From contig JAIXTH010000130.1 of NCBI GenBank assembly GCA_027484265.1, positions 1-42,694 of the forward strand: a DNA stretch of 42,694 nucleotides, given 5' to 3'. Each line of letters opens with the position of its first letter. The stretch's first letter is position 1. Below, piece after piece: positions 23,820 through 32,129 of the stretch. Position numbers and translations under genes: made by a program. This stretch comes from Alphaproteobacteria bacterium (GTDB lineage: Bacteria; Pseudomonadota; Alphaproteobacteria; Caulobacterales; Aquidulcibacteraceae). The notes under the pieces are model-generated. The model did not search any database and was not told the origin of the DNA. It saw only the letters and a program-made list of their open reading frames with translations.

Positions 23820-24668
23820 ATGCGTTTTGAAGGCTCGAAGAACTATGTTGCCACCGACGATCTGCGGATCGCGGTGAATGCCGCCGTCGCGCTGGAGCGT
23901 CCGCTGCTGGTGAAGGGCGAGCCGGGCACCGGCAAGACCGTGCTGGCGATCGAAGTGGCCAAGGCGCTCGGCCTGCCGCTGATCGAATGGCACATCAAGT
24001 CCACCACCAAGGCGGTGCAGGGCCTGTACGAGTATGACGCCGTGAGCCGCCTGCGCGACAGCCAGCTGGGCGACGAGCGCGTGAAGGACGTGCGCAACTA
24101 CATCAAGAAGGGCAAGCTGTGGGAAGCCTTCGCCCATGAGGGCAAGTGCGTCCTGCTGATCGACGAGATCGACAAGGCCGACATCGAATTCCCGAACGAC
24201 CTCCTGCAGGAGCTCGACCGGATGGAGTTCTTTGTCTACGAAACCGGCGAGACGGTGAAGGCCAAGGACCGGCCGATCGTGATCATCACCTCGAACAACG
24301 AGAAGGAACTGCCCGACGCGTTCCTGCGCCGCTGCTTCTTCCACTATATCGAGTTCCCGGACGACGAGACGAGGAAGTAAATCATCGGAGTCAACTTCCC
24401 GGGGGTCAAGAAGCGGCTGGTGGCGAACGCGCTCAACACCTTCTACGACATGCGCAAGGTGCCCGGCCTGAAGAAGAAGCCCAGCACCAGCGAGCTGCTG
24501 GACTGGCTGAAGCTGCTGCTGGTGGATGACATCGACCTCGACCTGGTGCGCGAGCAGAACCCCACCAAGCTGATCCCGCCCCTCCACGGCGCCCTGCTCA
24601 AGAACGAACAGGACGTCCAGCTGTTCGAACGCCTCGCCTTCCTCGCCCGGCGCGACACCCGGGCCTGA
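23820..24668 (+). pseudogene. MoxR-family AAA+ ATPase, interrupted by an in-frame stop
   Basis: MoxR ATPases act as chaperones with VWA-domain partners. The frame encodes 282 residues, but codon 187 is TAA (24378-24380). Before it are Walker A GEPGTGKT (33-40), the TKAVQGLYEYDAVSRLRDSQ segment, Walker B CVLLIDEIDKA (110-120), sensor 1 TSNNEKELPDAFLRR with R170-R171. After the stop the same frame continues as IIGVNFPGVKKRLV, the conserved GLKKKPSTSELLDWLK lid region and LIPPLHGALLKNEQDV. No frame change is needed, so a single codon separates it from an intact gene. By family pattern a Glu is expected there, making GAA to TAA the simplest change. A VWA-partner gene is not downstream. It may be a recent pseudogene, a sequencing error, or two polypeptides. 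Confidence 0.85.
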
Positions 24669-24830
24669 GCCCTTCCCGCACCGGCTGGCCTCTCAGCCGC
24701 AGCGCTCCGACAGGACGCACCACAGCAGGCGCGTGCGCACTGTCGGCGAGGCCAGCTGCAACGCGCGGCGCGGCCTGGCCTGTCAGGGACAGGTGAGCTG
24801 CTGGACGGTTCAGGCTATAGGGCGCGTTGC

Positions 24831-26228
24831 GTGACCCCGATCCTGATCGACATCCCCTGGCATGATCCACTGGACGCTTCCCACGGCCTGCTGACGCAGC
24901 CGGAGACAGGAACGTCGTTCCGGCTTGTGCTGGTCGGGCGGGGCAGCCACCCGCTGGCACGGTGGTCGTATCTGTGCGGAGCGCCGGTTGCGGTGCGGCG
25001 CTGGCAGGCGGGCGATCCGGGCGGGCCGCTGGACGGGCTGGAGGCACGGCTCCAGGCGGCGGGGGTGCAGCTGCATCCGGACGGGCCGCCCTTTCAGGGG
25101 GGCTGGGCAGGGCTGGCATCCTATGAGCTGGGCGGCGCGTTCGAGCGACTGCCCCGGCCACCGGCAGACGTGGCATGGCACGAACTGCTGCTGGGACTGG
25201 TGGATACGGTGGCGGCCTTCGACATTGTGGAGCGGCGCGCCCTGGTGCTCTCGGTGGGGCTGGACGCGGACGGCCGCCCCGATCCCCTGCTGGCGGCGGC
25301 CCGCGCGCAGCACCTGGCGGACGCCATCGCCCGCACCCGGCCGATTGCGCGGCCCGGCCCGCCTGCCGGCGCGCGGCTCGATCCGGTGCAGGACAGCGCC
25401 AGCGTCAAGGCCGCCGTGGCCCGCACCGTGGCCTGGACCCATGCCGGCGACATCTATCAGGCCAACATCTCCCGCCGCCTGTCGGGCTGCCTGCCCGAAG
25501 GGGCAGGACCTGCGGACCTGTTCCATGCGCTGATGAGCCGCCACCCGGCGCCGTTCGGCGCCTGTCTGGTGGCGGGTGACCTGGCGCTGGTCTCCCACAC
25601 GCCCGAGCGCTTCGTCACCTGCCGGGCCGATGGCACGGTGGAGACCCGGCCGATCAAGGGCACACGCCCGCTCCAGGCCGACCCTGCCGCCGATGCCGCC
25701 GAAGCCGACCAGCTGCGCGCCAGCGTCAAGGACCGGGCCGAGAACCTGATGATTGTCGACCTGATGCGCAACGACCTCGCTCGCGTCTGCGAGCCGGGCA
25801 GTGTGAAGGTGCCGCGCCTGTTTGCTCTTGAGAGCTTCTCGACCGTCCATCACCTCGTCTCGGACATCACCGGCCGGCTGCGCCCGGAGCGCAGCGCCTT
25901 CGACCTGCTGGCGGCGACCTTTCCGCCGGGCTCGGTCACGGGGGCGCCGAAGGTGCGGGCGATGCAGATCATCGCCGAGCTGGAGCAGGAAGCGCGCGGG
26001 CCCTATTGCGGGGCCATGCTGTGGGCTGGCTGGGACGGCGCGCTCGATTCCAGCGTGCTGATCCGGACGGCAGCGCTTGTCCGCCAGGACAGCGGCAGCT
26101 GGCGGTTGGACGTGCGGGCTGGCGGCGGCATCGTGGCCGACAGCGATCCCTCAGCCGAGCACGCCGAGATGCAAGTGAAAGCCCGCGCCTTCGTCGAAAC
26201 CCTCGCCCGGATGGCGGCTGCGCCATGA
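24831..26228 (+). CDS. pabB: Aminodeoxychorismate synthase component I
   Basis: PabB converts chorismate and ammonia to 4-amino-4-deoxychorismate in folate synthesis. The 465-residue product has the chorismate-binding domain in its C-terminal half: DIYQANISRRL, the PIKGT motif (ETRPIKGTRPL), KDRAENLMIVDLMRNDL, ESFSTVHHLVSDI, FPPGSVTGAPKVRAM and RAGGGIVADSDPSAEHAEM. The Lys in PIKGT marks aminodeoxychorismate rather than anthranilate synthases. It starts at GTG 24831, with TATAGG at 24816-24821 very close upstream, so the message may have almost no leader. It overlaps pabC by ATGA. The glutamine amidotransferase subunit PabA is not encoded here. Confidence 0.94.
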   Translation: MTPILIDIPWHDPLDASHGLLTQPETGTSFRLVLVGRGSHPLARWSYLCGAPVAVRRWQAGDPGGPLDGLEARLQAAGVQLHPDGPPFQGGWAGLASYELGGAFERLPRPPADVAWHELLLGLVDTVAAFDIVERRALVLSVGLDADGRPDPLLAAARAQHLADAIARTRPIARPGPPAGARLDPVQDSASVKAAVARTVAWTHAGDIYQANISRRLSGCLPEGAGPADLFHALMSRHPAPFGACLVAGDLALVSHTPERFVTCRADGTVETRPIKGTRPLQADPAADAAEADQLRASVKDRAENLMIVDLMRNDLARVCEPGSVKVPRLFALESFSTVHHLVSDITGRLRPERSAFDLLAATFPPGSVTGAPKVRAMQIIAELEQEARGPYCGAMLWAGWDGALDSSVLIRTAALVRQDSGSWRLDVRAGGGIVADSDPSAEHAEMQVKARAFVETLARMAAAP

Positions 26229-27061
26229 GCGACGGCACGGCTCCGGCACCCCCTGTCTGGATCGACGGCACGCTGTTGGCCGCCGATGCCGCCACGCTGC
26301 CGCTGGCCGACCGGGGCTTCACCCTGGGCGACGGTGTGTTCGAGACGCTGCTGTGGCGCCACGGCGGGCCGGAACCAGGTCCGCAGCGGTTCATGGCGCA
26401 CATGGCCCGCCTCGCACATGCCGCCAGCAGCCTTGGTCTGTGCGACGGGCTCCGACCCGACTGGCTGCATGCGGGGATCGACGCCATATGCCAGGGGGCG
26501 GGGGCGGATCAGGCAGTCCGCATCACCCTCAGCCGGGGTGTGGCGCCGCGCGGTCTGCGCCTGCCCGAGAACCCTCAGCCACGCTTTGTCATCACCGCAG
26601 CACCCCACAGCCCGGTCGGTCCGGTGCGCAATCTGGTGCGCACGGGCGTTGGCCGGGCAGCGGGCGCGCCGAGTGCCCGTTTCAAGACCTTGTCCTACAT
26701 CGACAATGTCGTGGCCCTGCGCCAGGCACGTGCGGCCGGTGGCGATGACGGCCTGCTGCTTGGCAGCGACGGCCAGCCAGTGTGCGCCACTGCCGCCAAT
26801 CTGATCGTCGCGCGCGACGGCGAGGTGCTCACGCCTCTGGTGACAGACGGCGCGCTGCCCGGGATCCTGCGCGGGGCGGTTCTGTCCACCGGCCTGGTGC
26901 GCGAGGCAAGGCTGGGCTGGGACGATCTGGACGCCAGCGATGCGATCGTCACCACCAATGCCCTGACCGGCCCGAGGCCCGTGATGGCTTTTGAGGGGCG
27001 GATCCTGCCCCGGTCCGTGGACCTGGCCATGCAGCTGGCACGGGCGCTGGAGACAGGCTAG
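26225..27061 (+). CDS. pabC: Aminodeoxychorismate lyase (class IV aminotransferase fold)
   Basis: PabC splits aminodeoxychorismate into 4-aminobenzoate and pyruvate with pyridoxal phosphate. The 278-residue product shows the class IV fold: VWIDGTLLAADAATLPLADRGFTLGDGVFETL at the N-terminus (shown in part), the PLP lysine in FKTLSYIDNVVALRQA, and EDG-type recognition at the C-terminal domain (SDGQPVCATAANLIVARDG). Its ATG is inside the pabB stop, and the pair catalyses successive steps, which supports this role. Other class IV members (branched-chain or D-amino acid aminotransferases) cannot be wholly excluded by sequence. It converges on gatA with 41 bases between. Confidence 0.85.
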   Translation: MSDGTAPAPPVWIDGTLLAADAATLPLADRGFTLGDGVFETLLWRHGGPEPGPQRFMAHMARLAHAASSLGLCDGLRPDWLHAGIDAICQGAGADQAVRITLSRGVAPRGLRLPENPQPRFVITAAPHSPVGPVRNLVRTGVGRAAGAPSARFKTLSYIDNVVALRQARAAGGDDGLLLGSDGQPVCATAANLIVARDGEVLTPLVTDGALPGILRGAVLSTGLVREARLGWDDLDASDAIVTTNALTGPRPVMAFEGRILPRSVDLAMQLARALETG

Positions 27062-27102
27062 GCGGCTGGCCCCCGGACCGGTCGTCGGGCCCGGTGCCGG
27101 TC

Positions 27103-28584
27103 CTACCACCAGCGGGCGGCCCTGGCGGTGAAACCGGCCTGCGCCTCAATGGCGCCCGCCACGGCAAACACCGTCTCCTCGTCGAGCGCCCGGCCGATCA
27201 CCTGCAGGCCCAGGGGCAGGCCCTGTGAATCCAGCGCCGCCGGCACCGAGATGCCCGGCAGCCCCGCGAGGTTCGCGGTCACGGTGAAGACGTCGTTGAG
27301 GTACATCTGGATCGGGTCCGCCATCCGCTCGCCAATGGCAAAGGCAGCGGACGGGGCAGTGGGGGTCAGCAGCGCGTCGCACTGCTCCCACGCCTTGCGG
27401 AAGTCGTCCGCGATCCGGGCCCGCACCTTCTGGGCCCGCAGGTAATAGGCATCATAGTAGCCTGCCGACAGCACATAGGTGCCGATCAGGATCCGCCGCT
27501 GCACTTCCTTGCCGAAGCCCGCCGCGCGGGTGCCTTCATAAGTGCCGGTCAGGCTGTCGGCCTCGACACGGGCGCCATAGCGCATGCCGTCATAGCGGGC
27601 GAGGTTCGAGGAGGCCTCGGCGGGTGCCACGATGTAATAGGCCGGCAGGGCATATTTGGTGTGCGGCAGCGACACGTCGACGATCTGGGCGCCCGCATCC
27701 TTCAGCCAGGCAATCCCGTCGGCCCACAGCTTCTCGATCTCGGCTGGCATGTTGTCGACACGGTATTCCTGCGGCACCCCGATCCGCAGGCCCTTCACGC
27801 CCCGGCTGACCGCCGCGGCGAAGTCCGGCACCGGGATATCGAGCGAGGTGCTGTCCTTGGGATCATGCCCGCACATCGAGCCCAGCAGGATCGCGCTGTC
27901 GGTCACGGTCTTGGCGATGGGGCCGGCCTGGTCCAGCGACGAGGCGAAGGCCACGATGCCCCAGCGCGAGCATCGCCCATAGGTCGGCTTGATGCCCACC
28001 GTGGCCGTGAGGCTGGCGGGCTGGCGGATCGAGCCGCCGGTGTCGGTGGCAGTGGCACCGAGGCACAGGTCAGCGGCCACCGCCGCTGCCGAGCCACCCG
28101 ACGAGCCGCCGGGGGTGAGGGCGGCATTGTCGCCACCGCCGCGGCGCCAGGGATTGGTCACCGGACCGAAGGCGCTGGTCTCGTTGGAGGAGCCCATGGC
28201 GAACTCGTCCATGTTCAGCTTGCCCAGCATCACGGCGCCATCGCGCCACAGGTGGCTGGTGACGGTGCTCTCATAGGGCGGCTTGAACTCGCCAAGGATC
28301 GCCGAGCAGGCGGTGGTCCGCACGCCCTTGGTGCAGAACAGGTCCTTGATCCCCAGCGGGATACCTTCCAGCGGCCCGGCGGTGCCGGCCTTGCGGCGGG
28401 CGTCCGACGCGGCGGCCATCTCCAGCGCCTGGTCGGGCGTGGTGACCACATAGGCATTCAGCGACGGGTTCGCCGCCTCGATGGCCGCATTGAAGGCGCC
28501 GGTGAGTTCCACCGACGAGAAGTCACCCCTGGCCAGCCCGTCACGGGCGGCTGCGAGGGTGAGGGAGGTGAGGTCCGATGCCAT
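27103..28584 (-). CDS. gatA: Glu-tRNA(Gln) amidotransferase subunit A
   Basis: GatA is the amidase that releases ammonia from glutamine for conversion of Glu-tRNA(Gln) or Asp-tRNA(Asn) in the GatCAB complex. The 493-residue product has the amidase signature [20 protein letters not shown]...[11 protein letters not shown] with catalytic K80, S161 and S185 in the expected spacing. The tRNA amidotransferase segment [22 protein letters not shown] is also present. The start codon overlaps the gatC stop by one base (TAATG), so both are co-translated. Subunit GatB is not in the window. The length is normal. Confidence 0.97.
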   Translation of the reverse strand: MASDLTSLTLAAARDGLARGDFSSVELTGAFNAAIEAANPSLNAYVVTTPDQALEMAAASDARRKAGTAGPLEGIPLGIKDLFCTKGVRTTACSAILGEFKPPYESTVTSHLWRDGAVMLGKLNMDEFAMGSSNETSAFGPVTNPWRRGGGDNAALTPGGSSGGSAAAVAADLCLGATATDTGGSIRQPASLTATVGIKPTYGRCSRWGIVAFASSLDQAGPIAKTVTDSAILLGSMCGHDPKDSTSLDIPVPDFAAAVSRGVKGLRIGVPQEYRVDNMPAEIEKLWADGIAWLKDAGAQIVDVSLPHTKYALPAYYIVAPAEASSNLARYDGMRYGARVEADSLTGTYEGTRAAGFGKEVQRRILIGTYVLSAGYYDAYYLRAQKVRARIADDFRKAWEQCDALLTPTAPSAAFAIGERMADPIQMYLNDVFTVTANLAGLPGISVPAALDSQGLPLGLQVIGRALDEETVFAVAGAIEAQAGFTARAARWW

Positions 28585-28871
28585 TACTCGACCACCTTCG
28601 GCACGATGAAGAAGCCGTCCGCGCTGCGCGGGGCATTGAGGGTGATGTCCTCGGCCTTGCCGCCATCGCTGACCACGTCCGGGCGCAGGGGCAGGCGGGT
28701 TTCCACCGCGCTGGTCATCGGCTCGACGCCCTCGACATCGACCTCGTTCAGCATCTCGATCCAGGCGAGGATGCCGTTCAGCTCGCCGGCCATCGGCTCC
28801 AGGCGGTCGTCGGGGATGTGGATGCGGGCAAGGCGGGCAACCTTGCGCACGGTGGTGGCGTCAACGGCCAT
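28584..28871 (-). CDS. gatC: Glu-tRNA(Gln) amidotransferase subunit C
   Basis: GatC stabilises the GatA-GatB interface. The 95-residue product begins [19 protein letters not shown], has the internal helix [24 protein letters not shown] and ends with the family pattern [16 protein letters not shown]...[12 protein letters not shown] strong ribosome binding site (AAGGA, 8 bases before ATG) supports this start. It is the first gene of the gatC-gatA unit. Confidence 0.96.
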   Translation of the reverse strand: MAVDATTVRKVARLARIHIPDDRLEPMAGELNGILAWIEMLNEVDVEGVEPMTSAVETRLPLRPDVVSDGGKAEDITLNAPRSADGFFIVPKVVE

Positions 28872-28899
28872 GGGGGGATGTCCTTCCAGGTCAGTCGGG

Positions 28900-28928
28900 T
28901 GGCTAGCGGCTGGCGCCGGTTCGGGCAA
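28900..28928 (-). promoter_or_regulatory. Candidate promoter of gatC-gatA
   Basis: On the minus strand TTGCCC (plus 28923-28928) and TAGCCA (plus 28900-28905) are separated by 17 bases and lie about 30 bases before the gatC start. The match is moderate and the position is good. Confidence 0.4.
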
Positions 28929-28986
28929 GGTGGCGGCGGCAGAGACGGCCGCGCGCGGGCCAGCCTGTTACCGTTTGCGGATGGTT

Positions 28987-29340
28987 TCAGCCCCGCGCCA
29001 CCAGCTTGATCAGGCGCCGCTCCAGCACCTCCAGCACCGGGCGCAGCTCGCGGCCCCGCTTGAGGATCTGGCCCGCCTGGCCCACCACGCTCCATTGCCC
29101 CTGACGGGTCTGCAGGGCGGGCTGTTTCTCGATCCGGAACATCGGCTGTTCGCTGGCGCGGCGGAAGATCGCAAAGGTCACGGTGCTGGCGTCGGAGCCG
29201 ATGGCATAGTCGCGCCACTCGCCGGCCATCAGGCCACGGCCATACAGGGCCAGGATCGTGTCGAACTCCGCCCGGTCGAAGAATATCCGCCGGGCCACGG
29301 TGCTTTTTTCGACGGGTTCAGCCTCTGCCATATGTGACAT
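28987..29340 (-). CDS. DUF2794 domain protein
   Basis: The product is about 117 residues, with the DUF2794 pattern: RRIFFDRAEFDTILALYGRGLMAGEWRDYAI, then VTFAIFRRASEQPMFRIEKQPALQTRQGQWSVVGQ (quoted in part). The family is found mainly in alphaproteobacteria and has no established function. The start may be ATG 29340 or 29331. Either one overlaps the 3' end of the upstream HxlR regulator gene (14-23 bases), so the two are likely co-transcribed. A DUF2794 gene near gat genes is common in this class. Confidence 0.85.
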   Translation of the reverse strand: MSHMAEAEPVEKSTVARRIFFDRAEFDTILALYGRGLMAGEWRDYAIGSDASTVTFAIFRRASEQPMFRIEKQPALQTRQGQWSVVGQAGQILKRGRELRPVLEVLERRLIKLVARG

Positions 29341-29806
29341 CAAGCGATGTTTCTGCCGGCTTGGCAAGGCGGGGTGCGAAGCGGGTCCGCACAGCGCCCA
29401 CGTCAACCGGTTCATGGCAGTGCGAGCAGGTGACCACCGGCTCGAACACGTGGCCGCAGCCGGTATGGACATGCTCGACGCTGCCGCCACCCGCCAGCTC
29501 CCGGCTGCCCCAGCTCGACAGCACCAGCATCAGGTCCTGCAGGCTGCGCCCCAGCCGGGTGAGGCGGTACTGATGGCGCGGCGGGCGCTCCTGATAGGCC
29601 ACCTTCTCCAGTAGGCCCTGTTCCACCAGCGTCGCCAGCCGGGCTGCCACTACTGGCCTGGAGATACGCAGGCTGGCGGCAAACTCCTCGAAGCGGCTCG
29701 CCCCGGCGAAGCAGTCGCGCAGGATCAGCAGGGTCCAGCGGTCGCCGATCACCGCCAGTGACCTGGCAATCGGGCAGGTCTCGTCAGCCAGCTGGTCCCA
29801 CTTCAT
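29318..29806 (-). CDS. HxlR-family transcriptional regulator
   Basis: The 162-residue winged-helix protein has the HxlR hallmark near its N-terminus: CPIARSLAVIGDRWTLLILRDCFAG, with the effector-sensing Cys at position 11, then FEEFAASLRISRPVVAARLATLVEQGLLEK and the wing PPRHQYRLTRLGRSL. The C-terminal 45 residues contain a second Cys/His-rich segment (VHTGCGHVFEPVVTCSHCHEPV) that could bind a metal. The gene is transcribed away from a short-chain dehydrogenase gene, and such regulators usually control the divergent neighbour. A candidate operator lies between them. Confidence 0.93.
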   Translation of the reverse strand: MKWDQLADETCPIARSLAVIGDRWTLLILRDCFAGASRFEEFAASLRISRPVVAARLATLVEQGLLEKVAYQERPPRHQYRLTRLGRSLQDLMLVLSSWGSRELAGGGSVEHVHTGCGHVFEPVVTCSHCHEPVDVGAVRTRFAPRLAKPAETSLDVTYGRG

Positions 29807-29894
29807 ACCGGCCCCCTCGAGGCTCCTGCCTGCCGCACTGCGGACCTGCCGTAGCGGCAGTGATTGACGTCCGTCCGCCGCTGCGGCACTCGTC

Positions 29895-29906
29895 AGTTCA
29901 TAAACT
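29895..29906. promoter_or_regulatory. Candidate HxlR operator
   Basis: AGTTCATAAACT is a 12-base near-palindrome (10 of 12 positions symmetric), lying 17 bases before the SDR start. It is AT-rich compared with its surroundings. HxlR proteins bind short AT-rich palindromes near their target promoters. The link to the adjacent regulator is inference. Confidence 0.35.
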
Positions 29907-29922
29907 AAACGGACATGGCTTC

Positions 29923-30654
29923 ATGGGCAACAGGGTATGTCTTGTGGTGGGGGCGGGTGACGGACTGGGCGCATCGATTGCCCGTGCGTTTGCCGCCGAA
30001 GGCCTCACGGTCTGCCTCACCCGCCGCGAACGCAACCTCGACCGGCTGGAGGCGCTGGCGGCACAGATCAGGGCTGACGGCGGCGCGGCCCATGCCTTTG
30101 GTGTCGATGCCCGCCACGAGGAGGCGATGGTTGCGCTGTTCGACCGGATCTAGGCCGAGGTCGGAGCCATCGAGGTGGTGGCGTTCAACATCGGCGCCAA
30201 TGTCCGCCACGGCATCGAACAGACCACCGGCCGGGTCTATTCCAAGGTCTGGGAGATGGCGGCCTTCGCCGGGTTCCTGGCCGGGCGCGAGGCGGCTCGG
30301 GTGATGACCCCGCGCGGGCGCGGCACCGTGATCTTCACCGGAGCCACGGCAGCGATGCGCGGCGGCGTGGGCTACAGCGCCTTTGCCGGAGCCAAGCATG
30401 CGCTGCGGGCACTGGCGCAGTCGATGGCGCGGGAGCTTGGGCCGAAGGGGATCCATGTCGCCCATGTGGTGATCGACGGCATGGTGGAGGGCGCCTTCAT
30501 CGAGGGCCTGGTGCCCGACTATGCCGAACGCCTGGAACAGCAACGGATCGTGCATGGCGCCGAGGCAGCCCGCAACTGGGTGTGGCTGTGGCAGCAGGGA
30601 CGTTCGGCCTGGACCCAGGAACTGGATCTGCGTCCCTGGTCGGAAAACTGGTGA
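29923..30654 (+). pseudogene. Short-chain dehydrogenase, interrupted by an in-frame stop
   Basis: The frame encodes 243 residues of an SDR oxidoreductase, but codon 77 is TAG (30151-30153). The upstream part has the cofactor motif VVGAGDGLGASIARAF and the dinucleotide-binding region up to FDRI. The same frame resumes at AEVGAIEVVAFNIGANV, keeps the catalytic region ATAAMRGGVGYSAFAGAKHALRALAQSMARELG with the YSAFAGAK (YxxxK-like) motif, and runs to the normal end. Only one codon blocks the gene; a Glu (GAG) would fit the position. It is divergent from the HxlR gene and 14 bases ahead of the isomerase gene. It may be a recent pseudogene, a base error, or restarted translation. Confidence 0.85.
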
Positions 30655-30668
30655 GGAGGGCCACGCCC

Positions 30669-31271
30669 ATGAGCAAGACGCTGGAATTCATCTTCGATGC
30701 CGGCAGCCCGAACGCCTATCTGGCCTGGCGGGTGCTGCCACAGATCCTGACCCGGACCGGCGCCACGCTGAAGGTCACGCCTGCGCTGCTGGGCGGGATA
30801 TTCAAGGCCACCAACAACCGTCCGCCGATGGTGGCGTTCGGCGAGGTGAAGGGCAAGATGGACTACGAGATGCTGGAGATGCGCCGCTTCATCGCCCGGC
30901 ATGGCCTGACGCAGTTCCGCATGAACCCGCACTTCCCTGTCAACACGCTGGGCGCCATGCGCGCCGTCACGGCGGCCACCACCCTCGGCCTGACCGAACC
31001 GGTGGTGGAGGCGGTGCTGGCTGCCCTGTGGGAACAGGGGCTGAAGCTGGACGAGCCGGAGGTGCTGGAGGCGGCTCTGTCGGCAGCGGGCCTCGATGCA
31101 GCCGCGATCCTGTCCGCTGCCGCCAGTCTGCCGGTCAAGCAGGCACTGATGGAGACGACCGCCGCCGTGGTGGAGCGCGGCGTGTTCGGTATCCCGTCCT
31201 TCTTTGTCGGCGACGAGATGTGGTTTGGCAAGGAACGCCTGGGCCAGGTTGAAGAGGCTTTGAACGCATGA
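30669..31271 (+). CDS. DsbA-fold isomerase (2-hydroxychromene-2-carboxylate isomerase family)
   Basis: The 200-residue protein has the thioredoxin-like fold with helical insertion of the kappa-class glutathione transferase group. The N-terminal motif FIFDAGSPNAYLAWRVLP carries Ser13 where DsbA has its first Cys. The C-terminal part ERGVFGIPSFFVGDEMWFGKERL is characteristic. Named members isomerise 2-hydroxychromene-2-carboxylate with glutathione in naphthalene breakdown, but most genomic members have other, unknown substrates. It lies 14 bases after the SDR gene, and its stop overlaps the thioesterase start (ATGA), so it belongs to the same operon. Confidence 0.9.
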   Translation: MSKTLEFIFDAGSPNAYLAWRVLPQILTRTGATLKVTPALLGGIFKATNNRPPMVAFGEVKGKMDYEMLEMRRFIARHGLTQFRMNPHFPVNTLGAMRAVTAATTLGLTEPVVEAVLAALWEQGLKLDEPEVLEAALSAAGLDAAAILSAAASLPVKQALMETTAAVVERGVFGIPSFFVGDEMWFGKERLGQVEEALNA

Positions 31272-32092
31272 GTGTCGAGGAAACGCCCGTCCGCACCCCG
31301 CTGCCACAGCTGCTGGAGGGGCTGGCGCCCCGGCAAGACAGCGGGCCGGAGGGCGCGCGCAGCGTGCATGTGCCGCCCGACTGGATGCAGGGCCGCACGC
31401 TCTATGGCGGCATCTCGGCGGCTCTGTGCCTCGCAGGCGTGCGGCTGGACTTCCCCGACCTGCCACCCCTTCGCTCGGCGCAGATCAGCTTTGTCGGCCC
31501 CGCCTCCGGTGACGTCACCGTCACCACCCGGATGCTGCGCCAGGGCAAGTCGGCCAGCTTCGTGATCGCCGATCTCACCAGCGAGGCCGGTCCCGGCACC
31601 CATGCCACCTTCTGCTTCGGCGCGGCCCGCGTCAGTGCCTATGACCTGAGCCGGTTTGCCCCGCCGGATGTGCCGGGACCCGAGAATGCCCCGAACCACT
31701 TCGCCCGGGGCGGCCCGGCCTTCAAGCAGCATTTCGATGTGCGCCTTGTGGGGGGTGCGGCACCGGTGAGCGGGGCAGCGGAGGCCGACGTGATCTTGTG
31801 GCTGCGTCCCCTCGACCTCGATGCCCGGCCGGTCGAGGCACTGCTGCTGGCCATGGCGGATGTGCCGCCGCCTGCAGCGATGTCGCTGTTTACGGCCCCC
31901 GCACCGATCAGCAGCATGAGCTGGATGGTGGATGTGATGGCGCCGGACAGGATCAGCCCAGATGGCTGGTACCTGCTGCGCTCGACTGCCGAAGTCACGC
32001 GTGACGGCTATTCGGCACAGTCGATGGCGCTGTGGAGCCGGGACGGCACGCCGCTGCTGGCCGGCCGCCAGACCGTGGCGCTGTTTGGCTGA
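31268..32092 (+). CDS. Acyl-CoA thioesterase (double hotdog, TesB-like)
   Basis: The 274-residue product has an N-terminal hotdog domain (DWMQGRTLYGGISAALCLAGVRL, then RSAQISFVGPASGDVTVTTRMLRQGKSASFVIADL, quoted in part). A C-terminal hotdog follows with VILWLRPLDLDARPVEALLLAMADVPPPAAM and a strand ending YSAQSMALWSRDGTPLLAGRQTVALF. This is the usual layout of the TesB/4HBT_3 acyl-CoA thioesterases. It probably hydrolyses a CoA ester made in the same pathway as the SDR and isomerase products. Its start overlaps the isomerase stop. Confidence 0.88.
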   Translation: MSVEETPVRTPLPQLLEGLAPRQDSGPEGARSVHVPPDWMQGRTLYGGISAALCLAGVRLDFPDLPPLRSAQISFVGPASGDVTVTTRMLRQGKSASFVIADLTSEAGPGTHATFCFGAARVSAYDLSRFAPPDVPGPENAPNHFARGGPAFKQHFDVRLVGGAAPVSGAAEADVILWLRPLDLDARPVEALLLAMADVPPPAAMSLFTAPAPISSMSWMVDVMAPDRISPDGWYLLRSTAEVTRDGYSAQSMALWSRDGTPLLAGRQTVALFG

Positions 32093-32129
32093 GTGGCGGC
32101 AGGTGCTGTCTGGCATTACCCTGCACCCG

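Noticed and set aside
27075-27103. Hairpin GGACCGG/CCGGTCC between pabC and gatA as a terminator
   Set aside because: It has a 15-base loop, no T-run, and overlaps the gatA stop codon.
24378-30153. Stop-codon reassignment to Glu
   Set aside because: TAA and TAG end several normal genes in the window (rpsI, ccmE, malic enzyme), so reassignment is not credible.
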